A DNA stretch of 40,890 nt from JANRJY01 sp033763735 (lineage in GTDB: Bacteria; Bacteroidota; Bacteroidia; Cytophagales; UBA9547). A model generated the notes under the pieces. It saw nothing but the letters and a program-made list of their open reading frames with translations, had not been told where the DNA came from and did not search any database. Below are positions 6,966-14,630 of this stretch, in pieces (positions within the stretch are counted from its first letter, which is position 1; each line of letters opens with the position of its first letter). Where the stretch lies: assembly GCA_033763735.1 (NCBI GenBank), contig JANRJY010000124.1:1-40890 (forward strand). Reading direction: 5' to 3'. The position numbers and the translations under genes are program-made.

Positions 6966-9146
6966 ATGTCAAAATTTGTGCCATCAATTCTTATCATTTC
7001 TTTGCTAATATTTCTATCAACATGTAGTGAAAATAAATTTCCCGATTATTCTTCAAAGGTTTTTTCTCCCGATAGTAGCATTTGCATTGAATTTATGCTG
7101 GACAAAGGAAGACCTTACTATAAAACTGTTTTTCAAAATATCACATTAATTGATACTTCAAGGTTGGGTTATACTTTTAAGAACATGAGTGGACTCTTCA
7201 ATAATTTTGGAATTGACAGTGTATACACTCGAAGCTTTACAGAAATTTGGCAGCCAAAGTTGGGTCAGTATCGCAATATCACTAATGAATACAATGAGCT
7301 TGTAATAGTTTTAAGTGAGGAATTTAAAGCAGGTAGAATATTGAAGTTGTACTTTAGGGCATACAACGAAGGGATTGCGTTCCGGTATGAAATTCCGAAA
7401 CAAAGTGAAATTGATTCCATTGTAGTTTCCGACGAACTAACTGAATTTAAACTCACCGGCAATCATAAAGCTTGGTGGAACGAAGCCCATTATGATAGCT
7501 ATGAAATCATGTACAATACCACTCAACTTAGTGAAGTGGAAAATTTGATTAAAACTAAAAATACCAAATCAGAAGCGGCAAACGAATTATACATGAAAAA
7601 TATTGCCTCTAAAGTTGCATTCAATACCCCTTTAACAATGCAAACTTCAGATAGCATATATTTGGCTTTCCATGAAGCAGATTTGACTAAATATGCGGAA
7701 ATGACTTTGGCTCTAAAAAAGGCAAATCCTTTTATGTTGAATAGTGATTTGGTGCCATGGCCGGATGGTGTGAAAGTAAGAGCTAAAGGTTATTTGAAAT
7801 CAGCCTGGAGGGTCGTTCATATTTCCAAAAATCCTGCTGATTTTATGACATCCTATTTGGAAGAAAACCTAAATGCCCCTTCTGTGATTAAAGATGAAAG
7901 TTATATTACTCCTGTGAAATATATGGGTGTTTGGTGGGGGTATCACATTGGCAAATTTACATGGGACCCACGAACTTCGAACGACTTAGCTGACAAAAAT
8001 GATCCATGGGTAAATAATAAACCACATGGCGCCAGTACCGAAAATTGCAAAATGTATATCGATTTTGCTTCAAAAAATAAAATTCCTTTTCTGTTGATTG
8101 AAGGCTGGAATCCAACAAATTATCTTAAAGATTCTATAAATAATTTCTTAAAAAGTCATGAAGATTTTGATTTAAAAGAAGTAGTTGAATATGGAAAGAA
8201 AAAAGGAGTTGAAATTATAATTCATAACGAAACTATGGGACAAGCTACTAATTTGGAAGTTCAAATGGATTCTGCATTTAGCCGTTACCAAAAATTGGGA
8301 ATAAGGGCTATGAAAATTGGATGGGCATGGCACATGGAATCAAAAGATTTCAGCAGAAATTGGGGAGGGAAATCCGATACATTGCCTTATAAGGGAGGTA
8401 AATATTTTCAACACAGTCAATGGGCAATTGAACATTACCGTAAGGTTTTGGAAACAGCTGCCAAATACAATCAAATGGTAGTATTGCATGAGTATATAAA
8501 AGAAACGGGAATAAGAAGGACATTTCCCAATTTAATGGCTTTGGAAGGCGTTCGAGGTAATGAATACAATGCTTGGGACAAAGGAAGAGGTAATTTGCCG
8601 GAGCATGTTACAATCATACCTTTTACCCGTCAATTAGCCGGCCCAATTGATTACACACCCGGAGTATTTGATGTATTGTTCGACAAGTATAAAGTACCTC
8701 AAAGGGTGAACAATACCTTAGCAAACCAGTTGGCATTGTACGTAGTATTTTGGAGTCCTTTGCAAATGGCTGCTGACTTACCCGAAAATTACGAAAAGCA
8801 CCCTGCTTTAGAGTTTTTCAAAAATGTACCCACAACATGGGATACGACCATAGTGTTAAATGCATCTATTGGAAATTATGTAACGGTAGTGCGTAAGAAC
8901 GGTGACAATTGGTACCTGGGATCAGTCACGGATGAAAACAAGAGAACTTTAGATATAAAATTAGATTTTTTAAATGAAAATTCGATTTATGAAATGACCA
9001 TATATAAAGATGGTAAAAATGCCGATTGGAAAACCAATCCAACGGAATATAACATTGAAAAACAAAAAGTTAAAAAAGGAGATATTTACCCCATTGAGTT
9101 AGCAGCCGGTGGGGGACAGGCTATTGAAATAAGGGAACTCAAATAA
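6966..9146 (+). CDS. GH97 family glycoside hydrolase, lipoprotein
   Basis: The 726-aa protein matches glycoside hydrolase family 97 (SusB-like alpha-glucosidases and alpha-galactosidases). A signal sequence ends in lipobox LSTC with C20, so it should be a lipoprotein of the cell envelope. An N-terminal beta-sandwich (about 25-300) precedes the TIM barrel (about 310-600) and a C-terminal beta domain. Catalytic-site signatures are LIEGW (E379), IIHNET (E422), VLHEY (E509) and LEGVRGNEYNAW (E527). G452 in MKIGW occupies the place where retaining members carry the aspartate nucleophile. Glutamates 422 and 509 therefore suggest the inverting, SusB-type mechanism. About 18 extra residues (roughly 459-477, FSRNWGGKSDTLPYKGG) lie between the barrel strands compared with SusB spacing. 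No SusC/SusD pair or other glycan genes flank it. The exact substrate cannot be read from sequence. Confidence 0.9.
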   Translation: MSKFVPSILIISLLIFLSTCSENKFPDYSSKVFSPDSSICIEFMLDKGRPYYKTVFQNITLIDTSRLGYTFKNMSGLFNNFGIDSVYTRSFTEIWQPKLGQYRNITNEYNELVIVLSEEFKAGRILKLYFRAYNEGIAFRYEIPKQSEIDSIVVSDELTEFKLTGNHKAWWNEAHYDSYEIMYNTTQLSEVENLIKTKNTKSEAANELYMKNIASKVAFNTPLTMQTSDSIYLAFHEADLTKYAEMTLALKKANPFMLNSDLVPWPDGVKVRAKGYLKSAWRVVHISKNPADFMTSYLEENLNAPSVIKDESYITPVKYMGVWWGYHIGKFTWDPRTSNDLADKNDPWVNNKPHGASTENCKMYIDFASKNKIPFLLIEGWNPTNYLKDSINNFLKSHEDFDLKEVVEYGKKKGVEIIIHNETMGQATNLEVQMDSAFSRYQKLGIRAMKIGWAWHMESKDFSRNWGGKSDTLPYKGGKYFQHSQWAIEHYRKVLETAAKYNQMVVLHEYIKETGIRRTFPNLMALEGVRGNEYNAWDKGRGNLPEHVTIIPFTRQLAGPIDYTPGVFDVLFDKYKVPQRVNNTLANQLALYVVFWSPLQMAADLPENYEKHPALEFFKNVPTTWDTTIVLNASIGNYVTVVRKNGDNWYLGSVTDENKRTLDIKLDFLNENSIYEMTIYKDGKNADWKTNPTEYNIEKQKVKKGDIYPIELAAGGGQAIEIRELK

Positions 9147-9156
9147 TAAGATTATT

Positions 9157-10932
9157 TTATTGGATTGAAATTCGATAAGTTTTCGTTCCAATTCTCAACA
9201 AATAAATTCCGGATTCAAAATGGTGTGAAATAAAGTGCTTTCCTCCATTTAATACGCCTGCCAATATCGGATTTCCAATATAATTATATATTTCAAAAGG
9301 TGCACCTTGATTATTATTTACAATTGTAAAGCTGCCATGGGATGGGTTAGGAAATATTTGAATGGAATAATCTTTTTCTAAAAAATCAATATAAGTAGTA
9401 CCGGAATTTCCAACACAGCCTGTTGTTGAATTAACTTGGATTGTTACTTCATTTGATGTTTTACTTAAACACCCTAAGAAAGTAACAGAAGCCCTCCAAG
9501 GAGGATTGAATGAAGAGGTAATTGTGGGAGTATTTAAAAATGCCTGATTTGATGTAGTCACAATTGGACTTTGATAATTAACCCACGAACCATCATAAGC
9601 TTTGTTTTGCCACTGTAATACAGAATTAGGTCTTATTCCATTTAAAATTAAATTGCCTGACTGCCCATTGCACACGCTTAAACCTGAAATTGTGCCTGAT
9701 TGAGAATTGGTAATTATAAATTCTGTTCCAACAACGGATTGAACACCGCAAGCATTTGTTTGAGGAACTATATACTGAATTCTATATTTTCCAGGTGAAG
9801 ATTCAGAGGGCGATAAAGTACCGGTAACAGGATTAATAGACAAGAATCCTCCTTCAGAATTATCAAATGTAGTGTAACTAAACTCACCACCGGAGAAACT
9901 ACCTGCTGATGTTGGAGGAACATTTGCATCTGCACAATACACACCAAATGAATTAAGTCCTCCAAAACTAAGCACATTTGGCAAATTAACTTTAGAAGTA
10001 ACTGTGATTGTAAATTGCATATGATCAGTTGGACAATTGTTTGCACCTGTTGTACTTAAAGACAATCCAATAATTATTAAACGAACTCTATCATTTCCGG
10101 AAGTACCAGGTATAAAAGTAGGAACTTGAACAATACCCGTATTTCCATCAACGACCACACCTCCAATGTTACTCAATTGAGCAAAGGTCCAATTTGCACC
10201 AAGGACAGTTATTGGACTTACCAAAGCAATATTTCCCTGATCGCTGCATACGCCAAATGTACCTGGATTTGCACTTTGATTATATTTTATGTTACGTGGG
10301 ATAATTTGTCTTGGAACTACTTTTACTGTAGTTTGTTCGGTATATGCATTGCATTGGGGTTCATTTACCTGCCATTGTATAGTATAGTTTTGGCCGTTTG
10401 CATTGAGGGTGGTTGAAGCTGTAGGGTCAAATTGTCCATTAATACTTGTCAACACTGGCCCATTAGCTCCATTAGCCAAGTCTGTAAATGATGAGGTTCT
10501 ACCAGTTCCTACGTTTGGATCAATTCCAATTGGGGAAATTTTCCCATTTACATCTTTACAATAAGAAGAAGAAGGATATCCAAATGGTCCAATCCCATTT
10601 GGTTTGGTATAAGGAGCCTTTACTGTAAAAGTTACTCCAGATGAGGTAAGTCCGTCACAATTAGGATTCGTATTCCCTGAAGTGATAAAGTATATTTGAT
10701 AGTTTGCCGGAGAAACTGATGTGCTTAATATAATTTGATTATTTGAAATTGGCAATCCAGCGGGTATCGAGAAATAGGTTCCCGATAAAGTTTTGCCAAT
10801 ACCTATAGTTCCTGAAGCCCAATTGTTGCAAGCTGATGTATATTGCAATGTTAATGTATTTGGAATTGCACATGGCTGTGCAAAAGCAAAAGTCGAAAAT
10901 ATGACTAATATGGCAGTTATAGTGTTTTTCAT
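9157..10932 (-). CDS. T9SS type A secreted protein sharing the module of the giant protein
   Basis: I start this gene at 10932 because MKNTITAILVIFSTFAFAQ is a clear signal peptide. A longer frame to 10995 would add 21 residues ahead of it. The 591-aa product has no enzyme motif. After the signal peptide come cysteine-containing Ig/PKD-like beta domains, then a type A T9SS sorting domain (about the last 80 residues: IQIFPNPSHGSFTI ... GIYLLRIGTKTYRISIQ), which directs secretion and surface attachment. Everything between signal and sorting domain aligns with the C-terminal part of the giant protein encoded at 20957-38113. In one 83-residue stretch I count 68 identities. The gene is convergent with the GH97 gene, with 10 bp between stop codons. 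Likely role: cell-surface adhesion or matrix protein, by inference. Confidence 0.85.
   Translation of the reverse strand: MKNTITAILVIFSTFAFAQPCAIPNTLTLQYTSACNNWASGTIGIGKTLSGTYFSIPAGLPISNNQIILSTSVSPANYQIYFITSGNTNPNCDGLTSSGVTFTVKAPYTKPNGIGPFGYPSSSYCKDVNGKISPIGIDPNVGTGRTSSFTDLANGANGPVLTSINGQFDPTASTTLNANGQNYTIQWQVNEPQCNAYTEQTTVKVVPRQIIPRNIKYNQSANPGTFGVCSDQGNIALVSPITVLGANWTFAQLSNIGGVVVDGNTGIVQVPTFIPGTSGNDRVRLIIIGLSLSTTGANNCPTDHMQFTITVTSKVNLPNVLSFGGLNSFGVYCADANVPPTSAGSFSGGEFSYTTFDNSEGGFLSINPVTGTLSPSESSPGKYRIQYIVPQTNACGVQSVVGTEFIITNSQSGTISGLSVCNGQSGNLILNGIRPNSVLQWQNKAYDGSWVNYQSPIVTTSNQAFLNTPTITSSFNPPWRASVTFLGCLSKTSNEVTIQVNSTTGCVGNSGTTYIDFLEKDYSIQIFPNPSHGSFTIVNNNQGAPFEIYNYIGNPILAGVLNGGKHFISHHFESGIYLLRIGTKTYRISIQ
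9415..10870 (-). repeat. Copy 1 of the ~490-aa module shared with the giant gene
   Basis: This part of the small T9SS gene is homologous to 36012-37482 on the other strand. The best block (10318-10566) aligns without gaps to 36335-36583. Inside it, 10486-10533 is identical, base for base, to the complement of 36368-36415 (48 bp). Shared landmarks along the module are LQY..xCNxW, YCKDVxGKISPIGIDP, FGVCSD/LGVCSD, TSGNDRVR, FGVYCAD, FSGGxFSY and IRPNSxxQWQ. Confidence 0.9.
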
Positions 10933-11001
10933 ACTGTCAAACATACCAATTTCTTTGTAAAAAGCAAAAAATGAATAAGAATTTAAGAAAGCCAAATATC
11001 T

Positions 11002-11062
11002 ACCACAGAGATAAAGAGCACACAGAGAAAAAAAACTCTGTGCTCTTGGTGTCCTCTGTGGT
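11002..11062. repeat. Nested inverted repeat between aldolase and T9SS genes
   Basis: The outer arms ACCACAGAG (11002-11010) and CTCTGTGGT (11054-11062) are exact complements. Inner arms AAGAGCACACAGAG (11014-11027) and CTCTGTGCTCTT (11036-11047) pair apart from a two-base bulge, around an A8 loop. The ACCACAGAG...CACAGAG type is a dispersed palindromic repeat in many environmental genomes. Here it could also stop transcription leaving the aldolase gene. Confidence 0.75.
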
Positions 11063-11075
11063 TATGTATTTATTT

Positions 11076-11906
11076 CTACTTTAATAAAGTTAAAGCTTCG
11101 GCTGCACTAAGGTTGTAATGTACCATAGCCATAAGTGCTTTGGTTATTGCAGCAGGCTTTGGATGTTGAATAATGTTTCTTCCATATACAATGCCTCTCA
11201 CTCCCTGACGCATAAGTTCTTCAGTACGAGAAAGTATTTCCTCGTCACTTGCTCTGCCACCGCCTCTTACAAGAATTGGTACGTTTCCTGCAATTTCTAC
11301 AACTTTGTGATATTCTTTTACATCGTCACATGGATCTGCTTTGATTATATCCGCTCCCAGCTCTACCGCCTGACGAACCAATGGAAGAATTTTTTTCAAA
11401 TCGCCATCTACCATATATCCGCCTTTTTCAGCATTAGGCCTGAATACCAACGGCTCCACCATCATTGGCATACTATATTTTTCTGATAGGGGTTTTAGTT
11501 TGAGTATGTTTTGAATACATTCTTTGGTTACTTCGGGAGCACCCGGTATTTGAAATAAATTCACACACATGCATGCAGCATCCAATCGTACAGCTTGTTC
11601 AACGCAATCTTCAAGCATTAACGAAAAGGACGTATCCAACAATTTTGGTCCATACACATTGGCAACATCTGTTCGGAGTACTAAAGATGGTTTGTTTTTG
11701 CCAGGAATACTTTGCAAATATTTTGCCTGCCCTGTAGTAAGCTGAACCGCATCGGGGTTGGCATCCACAATTACTTTTATGGCTTTTTCTAAGTCTTCGA
11801 TTCCTGCAAGAAATCCATATTCATTAAAAAAACCGTGGTCAATAGCCACATCAAAACAATTGCCCGACTTGGCATTAAATAATCTATTCAGTCTATATAT
11901 TTTCAT
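11076..11906 (-). CDS. Class I aldolase of the DeoC/FbaB/LacD family
   Basis: The 276-aa protein fits the DhnA/FbaB-type class I (Schiff-base) aldolases, a TIM barrel that cleaves or forms sugar phosphates in the cytoplasm. Visible elements are FDVAIDHGFF (18-27, with D23-H24), LVLRTDVANVYG (75-86), MMVEPLVFRP (148-157), ADIIKADPCDD (185-195, with the probable Schiff-base lysine K189), VPILVRGGGRASDEE (209-223) and VRGIVYGRNIIQHP (236-249, a phosphate-binding loop). Members include archaeal-type fructose-bisphosphate aldolases and LsrF-like thiolases, so the substrate is open. The gene is divergent from a GntR/UTRA regulator, and a 14-bp operator lies on its predicted start of transcription. 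That suggests an inducible sugar catabolic step rather than housekeeping glycolysis. Confidence 0.85.
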   Translation of the reverse strand: MKIYRLNRLFNAKSGNCFDVAIDHGFFNEYGFLAGIEDLEKAIKVIVDANPDAVQLTTGQAKYLQSIPGKNKPSLVLRTDVANVYGPKLLDTSFSLMLEDCVEQAVRLDAACMCVNLFQIPGAPEVTKECIQNILKLKPLSEKYSMPMMVEPLVFRPNAEKGGYMVDGDLKKILPLVRQAVELGADIIKADPCDDVKEYHKVVEIAGNVPILVRGGGRASDEEILSRTEELMRQGVRGIVYGRNIIQHPKPAAITKALMAMVHYNLSAAEALTLLK

Positions 11907-11936
11907 TGGAATGTTTTAAGAATTAATATAATTTAA

Positions 11937-11950
11937 CTTGTAATTACAAG
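11937..11950. promoter_or_regulatory. Operator O1, aldolase side
   Basis: CTTGTAATTACAAG is a perfect 14-bp palindrome. It begins at the base directly after the aldolase -7 box and covers the expected transcription start. Its near-copy lies in front of gntR, so it is probably the GntR repressor's binding site. Confidence 0.75.
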
Positions 11951-11981
11951 CAAATATAGCATTTCAAAAATTAGCTACAAA
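11951..11981 (-). promoter_or_regulatory. Aldolase promoter
   Basis: On the minus strand TTTG (11981-11978), 19 bases, TATATTTG (11958-11951) matches the Bacteroidota consensus TTTG-N19-TAnnTTTG at every defined base. The leader would be about 38 bases. Confidence 0.75.
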
Positions 11982-11998
11982 TCTTATTACGAAAATTA

Positions 11999-12028
11999 TT
12001 GAAAAAAGTAAAAAATAAATTATACTTG
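11999..12028 (+). promoter_or_regulatory. gntR promoter
   Basis: TTG (11999-12001), 19 bases, then TATACTTG (12021-12028) differs from TAnnTTTG at one position. Operator O2 overlaps its last four bases, which predicts autorepression. Confidence 0.6.
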
Positions 12029-12038
12029 TAATGATAAG
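12025..12038. promoter_or_regulatory. Operator O2, gntR side
   Basis: CTTGTAATGATAAG repeats the first eight bases of O1 and keeps the dyad imperfectly. It overlaps the gntR -7 box and probable start site. The centres of O1 and O2 are 88 bp apart. Confidence 0.65.
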
Positions 12039-12061
12039 TTGAAAAAAGGAAATTAAAATCA

Positions 12062-12772
12062 ATGTCGGAAGATCGATTAAGATATGTTAAAGTTTATAAT
12101 TTTTTGAAGAATGCTATCATTAATCAAACATATAAAATTGGAGATCCTATTCCATCTGAAAATGAACTTTGCCACATGCATAGTGTAACACGTCCTACGG
12201 TACGTCAAGCATTGCAAAAACTTGTTAGTGAGGGATATATACTCAAACATCAAGGAAAAGGTAGTATTGTAATGCCTCCTAAAACCGGACTTGGGATATT
12301 ATCAATAAATAGTACGACTCAGGCATTTAATAACAATGAGGTGCAAACCAAATTTTTAAAAAGGCCTGAAGTTCAATTATTTAATACAGATTTCCCATTT
12401 CAACTTTCAGAAAACGAAGTAAAATTTGGGTGTATTCATTTTAAAAGAATTCGAAAATTACATGATAAGCCACTTTTATTTGAAGAAACTTATTTGCCAA
12501 ACATTGATTTACAAGGATTTATAGATAATTTTAGCGAGGACAAATCGCTTTTTAATGTATTATTCAATCACCATAAAATCGAGATATTAGGAGGAGAACA
12601 AAAAATATGGGCAATACAAGCAACTAAGGAAATTGCAGAAATTTTAGATATAAAACCAACGGCTCCTGTTCTACATCTTAAAAGAAAGCTCCATACCTCC
12701 AAAAATGGATTTTTCTTATATTCGTTCTTATATTGCAATACCGAAAGCTATTATTTACAAGGGGAATTTTAA
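12062..12772 (+). CDS. GntR family transcriptional regulator, HutC/UTRA type
   Basis: The 236-aa protein has an N-terminal winged helix-turn-helix (about 8-75). Its recognition segment is PIPSENELCHMHSVTRPTVR and its wing LVSEGYILKHQGKGSIV. A C-terminal UTRA ligand-binding domain (about 95-236) follows, ending in the typical LKRKLHTSKNGFFLYSFLYCNTESYYL strands. UTRA regulators usually repress and are released by a sugar phosphate or related metabolite. The gene is divergent from the class I aldolase, with operators on both promoters, so it probably represses both itself and the aldolase. The effector cannot be read from the sequence; the aldolase substrate or a close relative is the obvious candidate. 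Confidence 0.93.
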   Translation: MSEDRLRYVKVYNFLKNAIINQTYKIGDPIPSENELCHMHSVTRPTVRQALQKLVSEGYILKHQGKGSIVMPPKTGLGILSINSTTQAFNNNEVQTKFLKRPEVQLFNTDFPFQLSENEVKFGCIHFKRIRKLHDKPLLFEETYLPNIDLQGFIDNFSEDKSLFNVLFNHHKIEILGGEQKIWAIQATKEIAEILDIKPTAPVLHLKRKLHTSKNGFFLYSFLYCNTESYYLQGEF

Positions 12773-12832
12773 TCGATTAATGTTAGTTATTTAAAAAAGG
12801 GCATCTATTTTTACATTTCAATCACAATTCAA

Positions 12833-13579
12833 TTGATAGAAGTAACCCACATCAACAAGTCCTTCTTAGAAAAGCATATACTTTCAGATGTTTCTTTTTC
12901 ATTTGAAAAGGGAAAGGCTAATTTGATTATTGGAGCATCAGGAACAGGCAAAACAGTATTGTTGAAAGTGATTGTGGGTTTAATCAGAGCTGATTCCGGA
13001 TTGGTACTTTTTGATGGTCGCGACTTTACTAATGGCGATTCAGATATGAAAACGGATATCAGAAGAGAAATGGGCATGCTTTTTCAGAATTCTGCATTAT
13101 TTGATTCAAAAAATGTGGAAGAGAATGTCATATTTCCTTTGGATATGTTAACTCATCAATCAAAGGAAGAAAAATTGGAAAGAGTTAACTTCTGTTTGCA
13201 AAGAGTTGGGCTTGAAAATGTAAATAAAAAGATGCCTTCGGAACTCAGTGGAGGAATGAAAAAAAGAGTAGGCATTGCAAGAGCCATTGTTCTTAATCCA
13301 AAATATTTGTTTTGCGATGAACCTAATTCCGGACTTGATCCGCAAACATCCATTAAAATTGATGATTTAATTTATGAACTCACGCACGAATTCAATACTA
13401 CCACCGTTGTAGTTACACATGACATGAATTCGGTAATGGATATTGGAGACAAAATTTTGTTTATGTACAAAGGAAAAAAACTTTGGGAAGGCACCAATGA
13501 CGAAATAATGGAAACGGATGTGAAAGAATTACAGGACTTTATATTTGCCAATCATTTATTAAAATCATACAGAAAATGA
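12833..13579 (+). CDS. MlaF-type ABC transporter ATP-binding protein
   Basis: The 248-aa protein is a complete ABC ATPase: Walker A GASGTGKT (34-41), Q-loop Q85, signature LSGGM (138-142), Walker B YLFCDEP with D162-E163, D-loop SGLD and switch histidine H196. The family resemblance is to MlaF, the ATPase of the lipid-trafficking Mla (MCE) system. The start is a TTG at 12833: the frame has no ATG before residue 72, and homologues begin M-I-E-V just there. No permease (mlaE) or MCE protein (mlaD) lies alongside, so its partners must be encoded elsewhere. The stop codon overlaps the next gene in ATGA, implying translational coupling with the dTDP-glucose dehydratase. Other lipid or export ABC roles cannot be excluded. 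Confidence 0.85.
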   Translation: MIEVTHINKSFLEKHILSDVSFSFEKGKANLIIGASGTGKTVLLKVIVGLIRADSGLVLFDGRDFTNGDSDMKTDIRREMGMLFQNSALFDSKNVEENVIFPLDMLTHQSKEEKLERVNFCLQRVGLENVNKKMPSELSGGMKKRVGIARAIVLNPKYLFCDEPNSGLDPQTSIKIDDLIYELTHEFNTTTVVVTHDMNSVMDIGDKILFMYKGKKLWEGTNDEIMETDVKELQDFIFANHLLKSYRK

Positions 13580-14628
13580 AAATACTTATTACAGGAGGTG
13601 CAGGGTTTATTGGGTCACACGTGGTGAGATTGTTTGTAAACAAATACCCTAGTTATCAAATATACAATTTGGATAAGCTTACATATGCCGGAAACTTGGC
13701 CAACATTAGTGACATTGAAAATTCAAATAATTATCATTTCATTAAAGGTGATATTGTAGATGCTTCATTTGTGAATGAATTATTTCAAATACATCAATTT
13801 GATGGGGTTTTACATTTAGCGGCCGAATCACATGTGGACAGGTCAATTACCAGTCCAATGGATTTTGTGTTTACTAATGTAGTTGGAACAGTTAATCTGT
13901 TAAATGCCTCTAAATCAATTTGGAAGGACAATTATAGTGGAAAGCGTTTTTATCACATTTCTACGGATGAAGTCTTTGGCTCATTACACAACCCTGAAGA
14001 TTTTTTCACTGAACATACAGCATATGATCCTCAGTCGCCTTATTCGGCCTCTAAAGCATCATCTGATCATTTTGTAAGGGCGTATCATAATACATATAAA
14101 CTACCTGTTGTTTTGTCAAATTGTTCTAACAATTATGGTCCCAATCACTTTCCTGAAAAATTAATTCCGCTCATGATTCATAACATTAAGAACAACAAAC
14201 CATTACCTGTTTATGGAAAAGGTGAAAACGTTCGTGACTGGTTGTATGTAGTGGACCATGCCAGGGCTATTGATTTGATATTTCACAATGGCAAATTAGG
14301 AGAGAGCTACAACGTAGGAGGATTTAATGAATGGAAAAATATAGATGTGGTACATTTGCTATGCAATATTATGGACAAAAAACTTGGTAGAACTCCTGGA
14401 ACTTCAGCCAAACTTATTACTTATGTAACTGATAGAGCTGGGCATGATTTGAGATATGCAATTGATGCCCACAAAATTATGAATGAATTGGGATGGAAAC
14501 CTTCCGTGCAGTTTGAAGAAGGATTGGAAAAAACAGTTGATTGGTACCTCTCAAATACGGAGTGGCTTGATAACGTAACTTCAGGTAATTACCAAAAATA
14601 TTATCAGGAAATGTACGCCCAGAGGTAA
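13576..14628 (+). CDS. rfbB: dTDP-glucose 4,6-dehydratase
   Basis: The 350-aa protein is an extended short-chain dehydrogenase of the RmlB/RfbB type. It converts dTDP-D-glucose to dTDP-4-keto-6-deoxyglucose, the entry to dTDP-rhamnose and other deoxysugars of surface polysaccharides. The NAD-binding motif GGAGFIGSH spans 7-15. The catalytic triplet T130-D131-E132 (STDEVFG) and the Y156-x3-K160 pair (YSASK) are intact. The substrate-loop motif NCSNNYGP and VRDWLYVVDHARAI follow as usual. It overlaps the upstream ABC ATPase gene by four bases. The other rml genes (A, C, D) are absent here. The next gene converges, with two bases between the stop codons. Confidence 0.93.
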   Translation: MKILITGGAGFIGSHVVRLFVNKYPSYQIYNLDKLTYAGNLANISDIENSNNYHFIKGDIVDASFVNELFQIHQFDGVLHLAAESHVDRSITSPMDFVFTNVVGTVNLLNASKSIWKDNYSGKRFYHISTDEVFGSLHNPEDFFTEHTAYDPQSPYSASKASSDHFVRAYHNTYKLPVVLSNCSNNYGPNHFPEKLIPLMIHNIKNNKPLPVYGKGENVRDWLYVVDHARAIDLIFHNGKLGESYNVGGFNEWKNIDVVHLLCNIMDKKLGRTPGTSAKLITYVTDRAGHDLRYAIDAHKIMNELGWKPSVQFEEGLEKTVDWYLSNTEWLDNVTSGNYQKYYQEMYAQR

Positions 14629-14630
14629 AA

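Noticed and set aside
10933..10995. 21-codon N-terminal extension of the small T9SS protein
   Set aside because: The signal peptide begins at the internal Met at 10932, and the extension would disrupt it.
11937..12038. Riboswitch or leader RNA in the aldolase/gntR gap
   Set aside because: The dyads lie on the promoters themselves, leaving leaders of only about 30-40 bases, so operators explain them better.
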